The position numbers and the translations under genes were made by a program. Shown here one piece after another: positions 21,789 through 31,960 of a stretch of DNA of 64,000 nt (its first letter is position 1; every line of letters begins with the position of its first letter). The stretch lies in NCBI GenBank assembly GCA_030760725.1, contig JASWHV010000019.1, positions 37,451,944-37,515,943 of the forward strand, read 5' to 3'. Below the pieces are notes generated by a model. That model worked only from the letters and a program-made list of their open reading frames with translations, made no database searches and was not told the origin of the DNA. Source of the DNA: Neostapfia colusana (taxonomy: Eukaryota; Streptophyta; Magnoliopsida; Poales; Poaceae).

Positions 21789-22813
21789 GCAAGCCCCGGT
21801 TTTCATTAACCCTTTTATAAGTCTTACTTTGTTTACATGTGTCATATGAAGTATGATTTTGCATTAGGTATAGGATGAATGAAACCCCACTTGCATAACC
21901 AAAGGTTCCTAAAAGAGTGAGGGTAGTGTCTAAGACCTCGAGTAGATAGGCTATGCTTAAAGATTCATAGGGCTTCGGTACAAGTCGAGTAGTTGGAATC
22001 TACTCGCGAGATAGGCTTGGGACGCACGGGTTCGGTTGAGCGATGTGAGATCACATTAGTAATGAAAATGAGGCTAGGCAGGGGCTAGGACGCAGCAAGA
22101 GGGAGTCTTGTGTGCACAGCCCTGTCCGTGTCGATTGAGGACCGAGCCGTGTGCGGCCCACGCTGATCAAGTTTGAACGTACCGAAGGCATATCGGGTAT
22201 TTGGGCCCCGATAAACCGATGTAGCCTAAACCTCCGGGCGTCGAGGCATAACGCACCGATTTATAGGTGTAGGCTGAGGGCAGCAAGGGGGAAATCTGCC
22301 AACGGCCATAGAGAGATGCTCCATGTGGGGAACCTCCTGCTCGTTTCGGTGCGACCGGTTCGACGTTTGGGCTGTTGGGTGAAAGGTTGTCCCGTACGAC
22401 ATCGAGTGAGCGTGCTGTGCAGCTCCACGGGTGGGCGTACGTGACGTGCTCTTTGGGTTTCCCTGCAGGTGTATATCGAGTCGATTCGCCGTCCCTCGCG
22501 GTGAAGAGTACCACTTGGTCACTGAGTCGTGACGTAGATTAATGGATGAAACATGTTGATTCAATATTGCTGGTTGATATAATTGTATTGCTACATGTGT
22601 GCCACCAAATACTGCTTACTAAATTTCAGACTTCATGAACTGTTAACTTGTTGCTAAAAGATGAACTAAGGATGAACTTGTAGGCGTGTCCTTTTGCTCA
22701 AATGTTACTATCCTATGTCCATTGTACCCCTCATGTAGAGTTTCATGCTTAGGTGAGTCGGTTAAGCCTTGCTGAGCCTTTGTGCTCACGGTTGCTGCTT
22801 AATTGTTTTTCAG

Positions 22814-22911
22814 GTGAGGAGCCACCCACGGACTCGGAGTACGAGTCCACCGGCGAGGGTTACCCTCCGTCGGGGACCACGGCTGAGTGGGAGCCGTACA
22901 CGCCGCGCTGA
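22814..22911 (+). other. R4 3' LTR candidate exon b
   Basis: 98 nt after TTTTTCAG, stop TGA at 22909-22911. It joins in phase 1 to exon a across a 1025-bp GC-AG interval. Confidence 0.5.
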
Positions 22912-23169
22912 GCTGAGGAGTGCAGCTAGTGTGGGTTGCCCTAGGGCTGAGCAACCAACTTTTGCTAGATAGGCGGACGTGAGTTGTATAGTGTAGACTT
23001 CCGCTGTGTAATATAAACAATAGTTGTAACTGAAGTTTGTACCTGTTTGTACAGTTTCAGTTGTTTTTCCCATGTAATATATTATGTTCTTATGACATGT
23101 TCTGTCAGGTGTCGCATCGCGTGGCACCACACTCTGCGATCCTGGATGAGCGGATTCCGGTCCGCCACA

Positions 23170-23174
23170 CCCAA
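23170..23174. other. R4 target-site duplication, right copy
   Basis: CCCAA, matching 9198-9202. Confidence 0.95.
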
Positions 23175-23647
23175 CCTCGAAAGAACTCAACCTGTAACCT
23201 CTTATTAACTTCAGTCTTAACTCGGCTGAAAACAGAGTGCTCTGTCCTTAACAACCTATAAGTTGAAAACTTGTTAACTTTGAATATTCTGATTAAGGGA
23301 AGGAGTTACATCAAGTTTTACTACTTTGGATCAAAACCTTCATGTTTTAAATGAAGTTGTTCATTTAATGGGGTGTGACGTCGATGCGTCACCAGATTAT
23401 GTCGGTACTACGTCCTCACAAAGAAAAACCTATACCGGACTTAGCCGGCTTCGTTACTTCAGTGGCACTAAACGTCACTCACACACGGATGCTACACGTC
23501 TACTGTTTCGTGGTTAGACTACCTGCAGAAACTCAAACAATCGTCAGACTCGGCTGCACACCTAGTCCGGTATCCATACAGTTCGTACACCCGGCCATCA
23601 TCACTCGCCCGGATGTTCTCAGGCCAAACATGCCTTGAGTTACGTGT

Positions 23648-23667
23648 TCACGTTTCAGACCACGTGA
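23648..23667 (-). other. R3 leader hairpin
   Basis: TCACGT / ACGTGA stem with an 8-base loop, as in R2 and R6. Confidence 0.6.
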
Positions 23668-23995
23668 CGGGGTCTCCCAAGTTGCACCACGCACGCCAGG
23701 GACAGACGTTGCTCGAATACCCCAAACGACATGAAGAGTCGTAGAGGATATCAAAGCGGGTCGGGTTACCTGCCACCCGTGGGGCTCCACCCTTCAGCTT
23801 GTGCGCACTGGTGGACAGCGCTTACGTGCACCCCCCAAGACATAAACGTCCCGAGATGCACGATTTTCTGACATAGACAAATAGGTTAGTATGCCACTTT
23901 CTATACGCTAATAACATCCTTATACGGGCTACTAACTCGTTCCTCACTGGAATTTTGAAAAAGATGACCTTTGTAGTGCGTTAAACCTCAAGCGA

Positions 23996-24007
23996 GCTCT
24001 GATACCA
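23996..24007 (-). other. R3 primer-binding site (initiator Met tRNA)
   Basis: TGGTATCAGAGC on the minus strand, four bases from the LTR end. Confidence 0.9.
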
Positions 24008-24011
24008 ACGC

Positions 24012-25263
24012 TGACACGACCCCACGGTCTTGTCGATCCAGGATCACGCTGAGGGGTGCTGCGTTGCACAACACCGGATAACACACATAAAAGTTACAAA
24101 GTGAAAGCAAACTTTTATTACATAAAGTGGTTTATGAACATTTGTACATCAAAATAAGTCCAGTCTACACTCACGGGCGTAGACTACGCATCAAGTCCAC
24201 GTCCAGCCCTTGAACGTGTCCTTGCTAGCACACACGCACACTAACTCTGCGGCGTGCACGACTCCCACTCGACGGGGTTCCCCTCCTGGGGTTCCGTCTC
24301 CTCTTCGGGAGTCCCTTCCTCATAGAACCCTGCAAAAGCTTCAAACACAAGCAGTGAGCACGAAGGATCAGCAAGACTGACCCGTCTCCCCTAAACATGG
24401 AACTTCTACATGAGGGATTGATAGGTTACATGAGGAAAAATCATTTGCATGGACTCGCCTAATTAGTAAAACCTTACTTTCAAGTTTTAGCAGCAGGTTG
24501 TGGAGAACCTTATGCTAAGGAACATGAGAGAGCCGCAATCAAACAAGATTAATTTTCAGTCCGGCGCCGTGGCGGCTGCTCAGTCCGGCGCAAGAACCCG
24601 AGCTCGGTTTTCAGTCGGTTTGATTTGGAGTAGTGGCTGACATGTGGGTCCCACTTCCAATTTTAACATCAGAAATTTACTCCTAATCACTGTTGTAAAC
24701 AGTGAGCCCCAAAATAACCATGGTGATTTAAATTATTCACCCATGAGCCATTTGAATTGGTTAGAATTCAAATTGGGTTTGTTTGAATGAATTTCAGCAC
24801 ATGTTCAGTTTGGAATTCAAATAAAGTTTGAATTTGCCCCACTTAGCTCATGTCAAGATCAACTCCAAATGGAGTGAAAATTGGTGTGTGGGCTCACAAA
24901 AATGTGCTGAATAAGAATATGCCTCCCACTTTTGAATTCATGGGATAAAAACAGTTTGAAATTGAATATGGTTTCAAACTGCCCTCCTTCTAGCTATACC
25001 CAAAATGACCTCAAAAAGGTTTTGAATTTGGGTGAAACTTGGCATGGACATCCTTAGCAATGTGTAGGAGTTTTCATATGCCCAGCCCCTCTATATCACA
25101 TGTGAGAAATACCACTTTTGCAATATGTGAGTTTGTTCTCTAATGAGCATGTTGATGGTGGTTACTTGCTCTTCATTTGTGTTCATCAAATTTCCTCAAT
25201 TGAGGTGTGTGTGTGTATGGTGATGAACACTTCAAATATGTGTCAAAAACTGAGGCCCTTACA
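24012..25263 (-). repeat. R3 5' LTR, beta family, with a 2.7-kb internal deletion
   Basis: Only 1252 bp of an expected 3.9 kb. The sequence matches R2 4555-5090, then jumps at about 24548-24555 to the equivalent of R2 7790-8474. The lost part includes candidate exon a, the GC-rich middle and the hairpin. Exon b (24241-24329) and the U3 (TCP-type site at 24644-24654) remain. Confidence 0.85.
24241..24329 (-). other. R3 LTR candidate exon b
   Basis: 89 nt with the same stop and acceptor as R2 and R6; its partner exon a is deleted. Confidence 0.45.
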
Positions 25264-26546
25264 AAAGGCCAATGTAGTAGCTGATGCATTGAGCCGAAAG
25301 GGAGCATGTCACCAACTCACGGTTCGGGAGATACCACCCGAGCTACGCAAGGAGTTCGAACGGTTACATCTCGGATTTTTGAACGAGATGGAAATAATGG
25401 AACTCCATTCGTCGCTGGAACAAGAGATAAGAGGTGGCCAAGCAACGGATGAGGAAATCAAGGAGATCAAGGAAAGAATCCGACAAGGCATAGAGAAGGA
25501 CTTCAAGGAAGATGAGAAGGGTACACTTTGGTTAGGAAAAAGAATTTATGTGCCTAACGTGAAGCATATCCGCGACACCATATTAAAAGAGGCACATGAT
25601 TCACCTTATTCCATACATCCCGGCAGTACAAATATGTACAAGGATCTGAAAACGTGTTATTGGTGGGATGTTATGAAAAGGGACATAGCAGAGTATGTTG
25701 CCCTATGCGACACGTGCCAACGGGTGAAGGCCGAACATCAAAGACCCGCTGGACTGTTGCAACCATTGAAAGTACCCGAGTGGAAGTGGGAAGACATCAG
25801 TATGGATTTCATCGTCGGATTACCACGTACTCGATCGGGTTACGACTCAATCTGGGTTATCATGGACCGATTGATGAAAACAGCCCATTTTCTTCCTGTT
25901 AAGACCGCGTACAACGTTGCACAACTAGCTGAGCTGTACATGGAGCAAATCGTGTGCCGTCATGGAGTCCCGAAGAGGATAGTTTCAGACCGGGGTACTC
26001 AGTTTACCTCTAGGTTCTGGAAGAAGCTGCATGAAGCTATGGGTACACGACTGGATTTTAGCTCCGCCTACCACCCACAGACTAATGGACAAACAGAAAG
26101 GACAAACCAAATTTTGGAGGACATGTTGAGAGCTTGCGCCTTGAAACATGGGCGTAGTTGGGATAGGAGCTTGCCGTATGCTGAATTCTCCTATAACAAC
26201 AGCTATCAAGCCAGCTTGAAGATGTCACCTTTCAAAGCATTGTATGGTAGACGGTGTTGAACATTGCTGTTTTGGAAGGAGACCAGAGAGAACCAAGTGT
26301 TTGGACCCGAAGTGCTACAAGAAGCTGAGAAGCAAGTCCAAACAATACGGGAGAACTTGAAGGCTGCTCAGTCACGACAGAAAGGCTATGCGGACAATAG
26401 GCGAAGGAAGTTGACTTTTGAAGTAGGAGACTTCGTATACCTTAAGGTATCGCCTATCTGAGGCCAACGATGTTTCAACGTCAAAGGAAAGTTAGCACCT
26501 CCCTACATCGGGCCATTTAAGGTTTTGGACAAGCGAGGAGAAGTAG
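25264..26546 (+). pseudogene. pol: R5: pol fragment (end of RNase H and integrase)
   Basis: This plus-strand fragment belongs to a Tekay-type element different from R4 and R9. It starts at the end of RNase H (KANVVADALSRK). It then holds the integrase HHCC finger (HDSPYSIHPGS, CDTCQRVK) and a full D,D,E core (MDFIVGLPR, VSDRGTQFTSRFW, HPQTNGQTER). It reaches the post-core region with a GPF motif (YIGPFKVL), where the R6 LTR interrupts it. Stops at 26258-26260 and 26459-26461 are both CGA-to-TGA type changes. R3 bounds it on the left and R6 on the right, both with their 5' ends facing it. It is the oldest layer in this part of the window. Confidence 0.9.
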
Positions 26547-27152
26547 TGTAAAGGCCTAAGTTTTTGACACATGTTTAAAGTGTTCATCACCACACAACAC
26601 ACCTCATTTGAAGAAAGTTGATGAACACATTTGAAGAGCAAGTAACCATTATCAACATGCTCATTAGAGAATAAACCCACAAAATGCAAAAGTGGTATTT
26701 CCCACATGCATCATCTAGGGGCTGGACATATGAAAACTCCTACACCTTGCTAGGGATGTCCATGCCAAGTTTCAGCCAAATTCAAAACCTTTTGAGGTAT
26801 TTTTGGGTATAGCTAGAAAGAGGGTGGTTTGAACTCAAATTCAAATTCAAACTGTTTTTACCGCATGAATTCAAAACTGGGAAACATATTCATACTCAGC
26901 ATATTTTTGTGAGCTCACACACCAATTTTCACTCCATTTGGAGTTGATCTTGACATGAGCTAAGCATAGCAAATTCAAACTTTATTTGAATTTCAAACTG
27001 AACATGTGCTGAAATTTAGTCAAACCAAACCCAATTTGAATTCTAACCAATACAAATGGCTCAGGGGTGAATAATTCAAATCACCATGGGCATTTTAGGG
27101 CTTACTGTTTACAACAGTAATATGGAGTTAATTTTAGGGGTTATAAGTGAGA

Positions 27153-27163
27153 GTGGGACCCAC
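27153..27163 (+). promoter_or_regulatory. R6 U3 TCP-type site
   Basis: GTGGGACCCAC, 140 bp upstream of the TATA-like CTTTATC. Confidence 0.4.
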
Positions 27164-29079
27164 TTGTCAGCCACTGAAGAGAACTCAGCTGACTGAACTC
27201 TGCACTCGGGTTCTTGCGCTGAACCGAGCTGCCGCCATGGCGAAGAAACGGCAAGGCCACCAGCTGCTTGCCGATCTCAGCCGCGGAACCGACTCTCGGG
27301 GCCTTTATCTACGCGCCCGAGCGGTCACCGGTGCATTTCACCACTGCCTCGTCGCGTTTCTACCCAGAAAGCTGAAACTCCTCGCCGCTCGGTTGAACTC
27401 TCGGTCCCTCATCGCCCGGCCGATCCAGTGATCCTCCCGGCGATCTGAGACCAGCACCGGGTGCGCCAAGGCTTCCTGGACACCATCGCGCCAGTTCCAG
27501 GCCCGGAGCAGCCCTCCCCGAGCTCCACCACGACGATCTTTTCTCTGCCGGTTCAGCTTGAGCCACCACCGCGGGAGCGATCCGTACGGCCACCAGAGCC
27601 TACCGTTCGCCGAGCTGTGAACAGCAAAGAGGTTCGCCTTCAGTCCCTCTTCCATTTCCGCAAGCTCCGGCGGCATGACATAGAATGCTCACGCCGGAAT
27701 TTCATGTTTTCGCGACGATATGCAAAAGTGGAGTCGGAAGCGATCCGCGAAATTCGTAATCCACACTGCACCACTCATCCTCTCGTGGAGGGGATCACTT
27801 CTAGGTGCCCGTACGAGTCCATAGGAGCAGGAACCACGAAGAACCATTGAGGGAAACCGCTGTTCTCCGGGTTTTAGTAAAAATCCCGATTTCCGGCCTA
27901 GGTCGCATGATGACAGCCCAACAGAGCCCTTTCCGAGCTCCGTGGAGCTCATGTCGACCTTTCCGAAGGTCCACTGATGCTTCCCGACCGTTTGCTAGAT
28001 CGATTGGGGTGCTAGGGAGGTCGGCCGACACGGAAGAAGTCCTCTCGAGGCTGCCACTCGTCACCGACCAGGTGCCGGCCATTTTCATGACAAACTAAGC
28101 CCGGAATCATGTTCCCCGAGTGGAAATAGGCAGGGGCGGCCAGAATCAGGAAGTTTGGAGCACCACAGAGGCTGCCGGCGAGATCTCCGGCGAGGTGTCG
28201 CGGTGGCAGAGCGCGGGCGGCGAGAGGTAGATGAAGGGGTGGGTCCCGGCCGTCAGCGGCTCGGATTTTAAAAGTGATCTGTCTGCGGCTCTGATCTGGT
28301 GTTCTGGCGCGCAAAAACTCCGTGGACCCCGGTGTGCCGTTGCTCCAGTGCCCGACACGTGTACCGTGGACCCACCGGCAGATTTGAACTTTTCCCCGAT
28401 TTTCAGAATTCATTCAAACTTCAAATCCTCATAACTCTGGCTAGGAACATCCAAATCAAGTGAACCAAATTTTGTTGGATTCAGCTCTCTGAGTACTTTG
28501 CAGAAAATCAAGTTTAACTTCATGAAAATCCTTATTTCTCCAGAATTAATTCATCAAATTTTAAACTGTTTGGAATTTTAACTGCAGAATCCCTTCGAGG
28601 AAAATTCTGGAATTTTGCTGGGATGTTCACCAAAATATCCCGGAACTACCGTAAAAATTTCACATCCATTCGAGCTCATTTGATCCACCTAATGGTGTGA
28701 TTAATAAAACTGTCCCAGAGAAAATAGAAAATGTTCAGAAACATTTTTAGAATTTTCTCTGAAATTTTTTAGCTCATATCTTTAGCTAGGAGCCTTCAAA
28801 TTAAGTGAGACCATTAGAACCATCTTAAAATCTAGTTTTCAGAAAGGCATGGCTTGCTCCATGAAAATCCCTAGAACACCCTAACGGCTCCAATTAAGGT
28901 CAAGTACATAATTAATTGTGGAGGGCTCAAATGAGCTTTGCTGCAACTAAAACTTGGCCAAATCTCTGTTTAGGTTGTATCCAAACCACAGTAAAAATTT
29001 CAGAGTCATTGAGTCTGTCTAGCGGGAATTATAACCTTCACAAGTTTAGAACTCAAATCAAATGCATTTAAATTAATAC

Positions 29080-29292
29080 ATGTACTTGTTACCTCATGTA
29101 GTCGCTAAGGTCGAGGAGGAACCCGAAGTCCTAGACTTTGTTACTCCGGAAGAGCAGATAACCTATGACCAAGAGCAGCAAGGCAAGCTCCGGTTTGCAT
29201 TAACCTTTTTACAAATTTTTATTGTTTTGAGCACGTATTTGAGTATCATCCTTTCTTGCATTGGAGTCTTGTTTGAAAATTCAATTGCATAG
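29080..29292 (+). CDS. R6 LTR small ORF (70 aa) with acidic head and hydrophobic tail
   Basis: The same frame as R2 5857-6069, intact here too. The first third is MYLLPH then the acidic EEEPEVLDF and TPEEQ block. The last half is a hydrophobic stretch (FALTFLQIFIVLSTYLSI onwards) long enough for one membrane span. The acidic block overlaps candidate exon a; the tail is read only if the intron is kept. Two independent copies keep the frame. Even so, a 70-codon frame in an AT-rich LTR may survive by chance over short times. No homologue is recognised. Confidence 0.4.
   Translation: MYLLPHVVAKVEEEPEVLDFVTPEEQITYDQEQQGKLRFALTFLQIFIVLSTYLSIILSCIGVLFENSIA
29102..29182 (+). other. R6 LTR candidate exon a
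   Basis: 81 nt between CTCATGTAG and a GC donor (GCAAG then GCAAGC), phase 1 at both ends. Confidence 0.5.
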
Positions 29293-29376
29293 CCAAGAAC
29301 ACCATGGTTTGGGATTAGGATTGAAAACCCCAATTAGCTACTGCAATGCCATGATAATGTAGGATTCAGTACAAGT

Positions 29377-29396
29377 CGAGTAGTTGGAACTACTCG
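29377..29396 (+). other. R6 LTR conserved hairpin
   Basis: A 20-base perfect inverted repeat, CGAGTAGTT then GG then AACTACTCG. It is the longest-stem version of the hairpin seen in all four LTR families. Confidence 0.6.
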
Positions 29397-30274
29397 CGAG
29401 CATAGGCTAGAGGCACTCGACTCGGGTAGAGATAGCACATGATACACATGGCAAGAAAAATGAGACCGAGCGGAGAGTAAGGGCAGCAGGACTTTGGAGC
29501 CTGGGTGCTATAGCTCCGTTTGTGTCGATTGAGGACCGAGCCATGTGCAGGCCTGTTGAACAAGATAGAACAGTACCGAAGACCTACCGGCTATATGGGA
29601 ACCGGAAAACCGATGTAACTCGGGTAGCTGGGTGTTGAGGCATAGCTGGTCGTTCAGAGGGTAGGTTGAGAGCTCGAAGTGTAAATCGGCTGGCGGCACT
29701 GAGATGCGCGTGCAGGGACCCCTTGCTCGGGACGATTGGACCGGTTCAACATTTGACTAACGGGTGAAAGGTGGTTGCATACGGTGTCTGTGACGGTTGC
29801 TGTAGGCAACATCGAGTACGGGCGTACGTGACGGGTTATTCGGGTAACCCTGCAGGTGTAAATCGATTATAATCACCGTCCCTCACAGTCAGTGAGTACC
29901 ACTTGTTCACTGTACCGTGACGTAGAAAGAACAGGCTAGTCACATGTTAAAATGTTGCTGATTGAAAGATGGACTTGATTGTTAATGTTTTGCCATAGTT
30001 TAGAGCTAATTAAAGTTCCTTTCAACTTTGGGCAAAGTACATGAGAGAAATGCGTTTCTTGTTTGACTGCGTCTCTCTCATGTGCCTTAGCGTAAGGTTC
30101 CCCACAACCTGCTGCTAAAACTTGAAAGTAAGGTTCCAATAATTAGGCGAGTCCTTTGCAAATCGTTTTATCTCATGTACCCATCACCCCTCATGTAGAA
30201 GTTCCATGCTTAGGAAAGACGGGTCAGTCTTGCTGAGCCTTCGTGCTCACTGCTTGTGTTTGAAGCTTTTGCAG

Positions 30275-30363
30275 GGTTCTATGAGGAAGCGACTCCCGAG
30301 GAGGAGACGGAACCCCAGGAGGGGAATCCCGTCGAGTGGGAGTCGTGCACGCCGCCATGTTAG
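30275..30363 (+). other. R6 LTR candidate exon b
   Basis: 89 nt after CTTTTGCAG. Encodes GFYEEATPEEETEP...EWES.TPP and stops at 30361-30363. AATAAA lies 122 bp further on. Confidence 0.5.
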
Positions 30364-30484
30364 TGTGTGTGCGTGCTAGCGGGGACACGTTCACGGGCTG
30401 AACGTGAACTCGATGCGTAGTCTACGCCCGTGAGTGTAGACTGAACGTATTTTGTTGTAAAAATGTTCATAAAGCTGTTTATGT

Positions 30485-30490
30485 AATAAA
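30485..30490 (+). terminator. R6 LTR poly(A) signal
   Basis: AATAAA about 100 bp before the LTR end, the likely end of the R region. R8 has the same signal at 57864-57869 on the minus strand. Confidence 0.5.
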
Positions 30491-30596
30491 ACTTCGCTTC
30501 CGCTTTGTACCTTTCATGTGTGTTATCCGGTGCTGTGCAACGCAGCACCCCTCAGCGTGATCCTGGCTCGACAAGACCGTGGGGTCGTGTCAGCGT

Positions 30597-30608
30597 TGGT
30601 ATCAGAGC
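30597..30608 (+). other. R6 primer-binding site (initiator Met tRNA)
   Basis: TGGTATCAGAGC, four bases after the LTR end. Confidence 0.93.
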
Positions 30609-31960
30609 TCGCTTGAGGTTTAACGCACTAAAAAGGTCATCTTTTTCAAAAATCCAGTGAGGAACGAGTTAGTAGCCCATATAAGGATGTTATTAGTGTA
30701 TAGAAAGTGGCATACTAACCTAATTGCTTATGTCAGAAAATCGTGCATCTCGGGACGCTTTATGTCTTGGGGGGTGCACGTACGCGCTGTCCACCAGTGC
30801 GCGCAAGCTGAAGGGTGGAGCCCCACAGGTGGCAGGTAACCCGACCCGCTTTAATATCCTCTACGACTCTTTATGTCGTTTGGGTATTCAAGCAACGTCT
30901 GTCCCTGGCGTGCGTGGTGCAATTTGGGAGACCCCGTCACGTGGTCAGTAACGTGAACACGTAGCTCCAGGCGTGTTTGGCTTGAGAACATCCGGGCGAG
31001 TGATGACGGCCGGGTGTACGAAGTATGGATACCGGGCTCGGTGTGCAGCCGAGCCTGACGATTGTGTGAAATATCTGCAGGTAGTCGAACCACGAGACGG
31101 TAGACGTGTAGTATCCGTGTGCGAGTGACGCTTAGTGCCACTGAAATAACGAAGCCGGCTAAGTCCGGTATAGGTTTTTCTTTGTGAGGACGTAGTACCG
31201 ACATGCTCTGTTGACGCATCGACGTCACACTCCATTAAATGAGCAACTTCATTATAAAACTTGAAAGTTTTGATCCAAAGCATTAAAACTTGATGTAACT
31301 CCTTCCCTTAATCAGGATATTCAAAGTTAACAAGTTTTCAACTTATAGGATATTAAGGACAGAGTCCCCTGTGTTCAGCTGAATTAAGGCTGAAGTTAAT
31401 CAGAGGTTAGAGGTTGATTTATTTCGAGGTTGGGGTCATATGATACATTTATGGAAAGCTTTGGAAGAGCTTTGCAACTTTTCTGTGGAGGTACAGAGGT
31501 GTTTCATCCCTTAACCAATCGAAAAATGCAGTAGAGTTGGAACTGTCCAGAAAACAGGGCAGAGCAAAGACTTTCTGTAAACTCTCTGTAAATTTAGAAT
31601 AACTTTATGCATAAAAATCCAAAAATAGAGAATGAGGTAGTTATGGAAATATTATTAGATGGGTTACAACTTTGTAACAGAACGTTTTGTCAGATTGGGA
31701 GCAGAATTAACTAGAATTCTTGGATTGAATCAGTACCTGAAGCAGGGGGTGCTGTCCAATTTTCTCCAGAAATTCTGTTAACTTTGACATCTCATAACTT
31801 TTGAACCAGGACAGACCCTAGGCCAAGCAAATACTTTCTGTAAAGCTATTGAAGTTAGCTTTAACTTTTATGTTGAGCTCCAGAATTGGTTTTGCAGTTA
31901 GCATGGTCTAAATCAGATTGATATGGAAACTGGTCAGGGATGTCAAATATATTTTTACAG
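30609..31960 (+). other. R6 untranslated leader
   Basis: 1.35 kb with no supported gene. It contains the leader hairpin (30937-30956) and an AT-rich 3' half, and ends in TTTTTACAG just before the ORF1 ATG. Confidence 0.7.
30937..30956 (+). other. R6 leader hairpin
   Basis: TCACGT / ACGTGA with loop GGTCAGTA and flank GGAGACCCCG. It has the same loop as R4 and R7 hairpin 1, but one stem pair is exchanged (G-C to A-T). Confidence 0.7.

Larger units (their letters stand above)
9203..23169 (+). mobile_element. R4: complete alpha-family Tekay-type chromovirus
   Basis: A 13,967-bp element with two equal 3767-bp LTRs (TG...CA ends), a perfect CCCAA target duplication, PBS, PPT and one gag-pol frame on the plus strand. 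It sits in the leader of R3. By eye I count about 74 differences between its two LTRs (about 2%). With the rate often used for grass LTRs (1.3e-8 per site per year) that suggests an insertion well under one million years old. This dating is inference. The coding region is broken, so the copy is structurally complete but not autonomous. Confidence 0.95.
19403..23169 (+). repeat. R4 3' LTR, alpha family (3767 bp)
   Basis: Same length as the 5' LTR, about 2% different by eye. Candidate exon a is 21711-21788 and exon b 22814-22911, with an intact TTTTTCAG acceptor before exon b. It ends CCGCCACA and is followed by CCCAA. Confidence 0.95.
23170..25263 (-). mobile_element. R3 (right part): leader, PBS and deleted 5' LTR
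   Basis: Continues R3 from 9202. The leader runs 23170-23995 (hairpin at 23648-23667), then the PBS, then a beta LTR from 24012 to 25263. The LTR 5' end abuts an integrase fragment (R5), which is the target R3 inserted into. Confidence 0.85.
26547..30592 (+). repeat. R6 5' LTR, beta family (4046 bp)
   Basis: TGTAAAGGCCTAAG to GTGTCA. Full U3 with the TCP-type site, TATA-like CTTTATC (27303-27309), GC-rich middle (27200-28390), exon a, conserved hairpin (29377-29396), the conserved block (29522-29541), exon b, and AATAAA at 30485. Confidence 0.92.
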
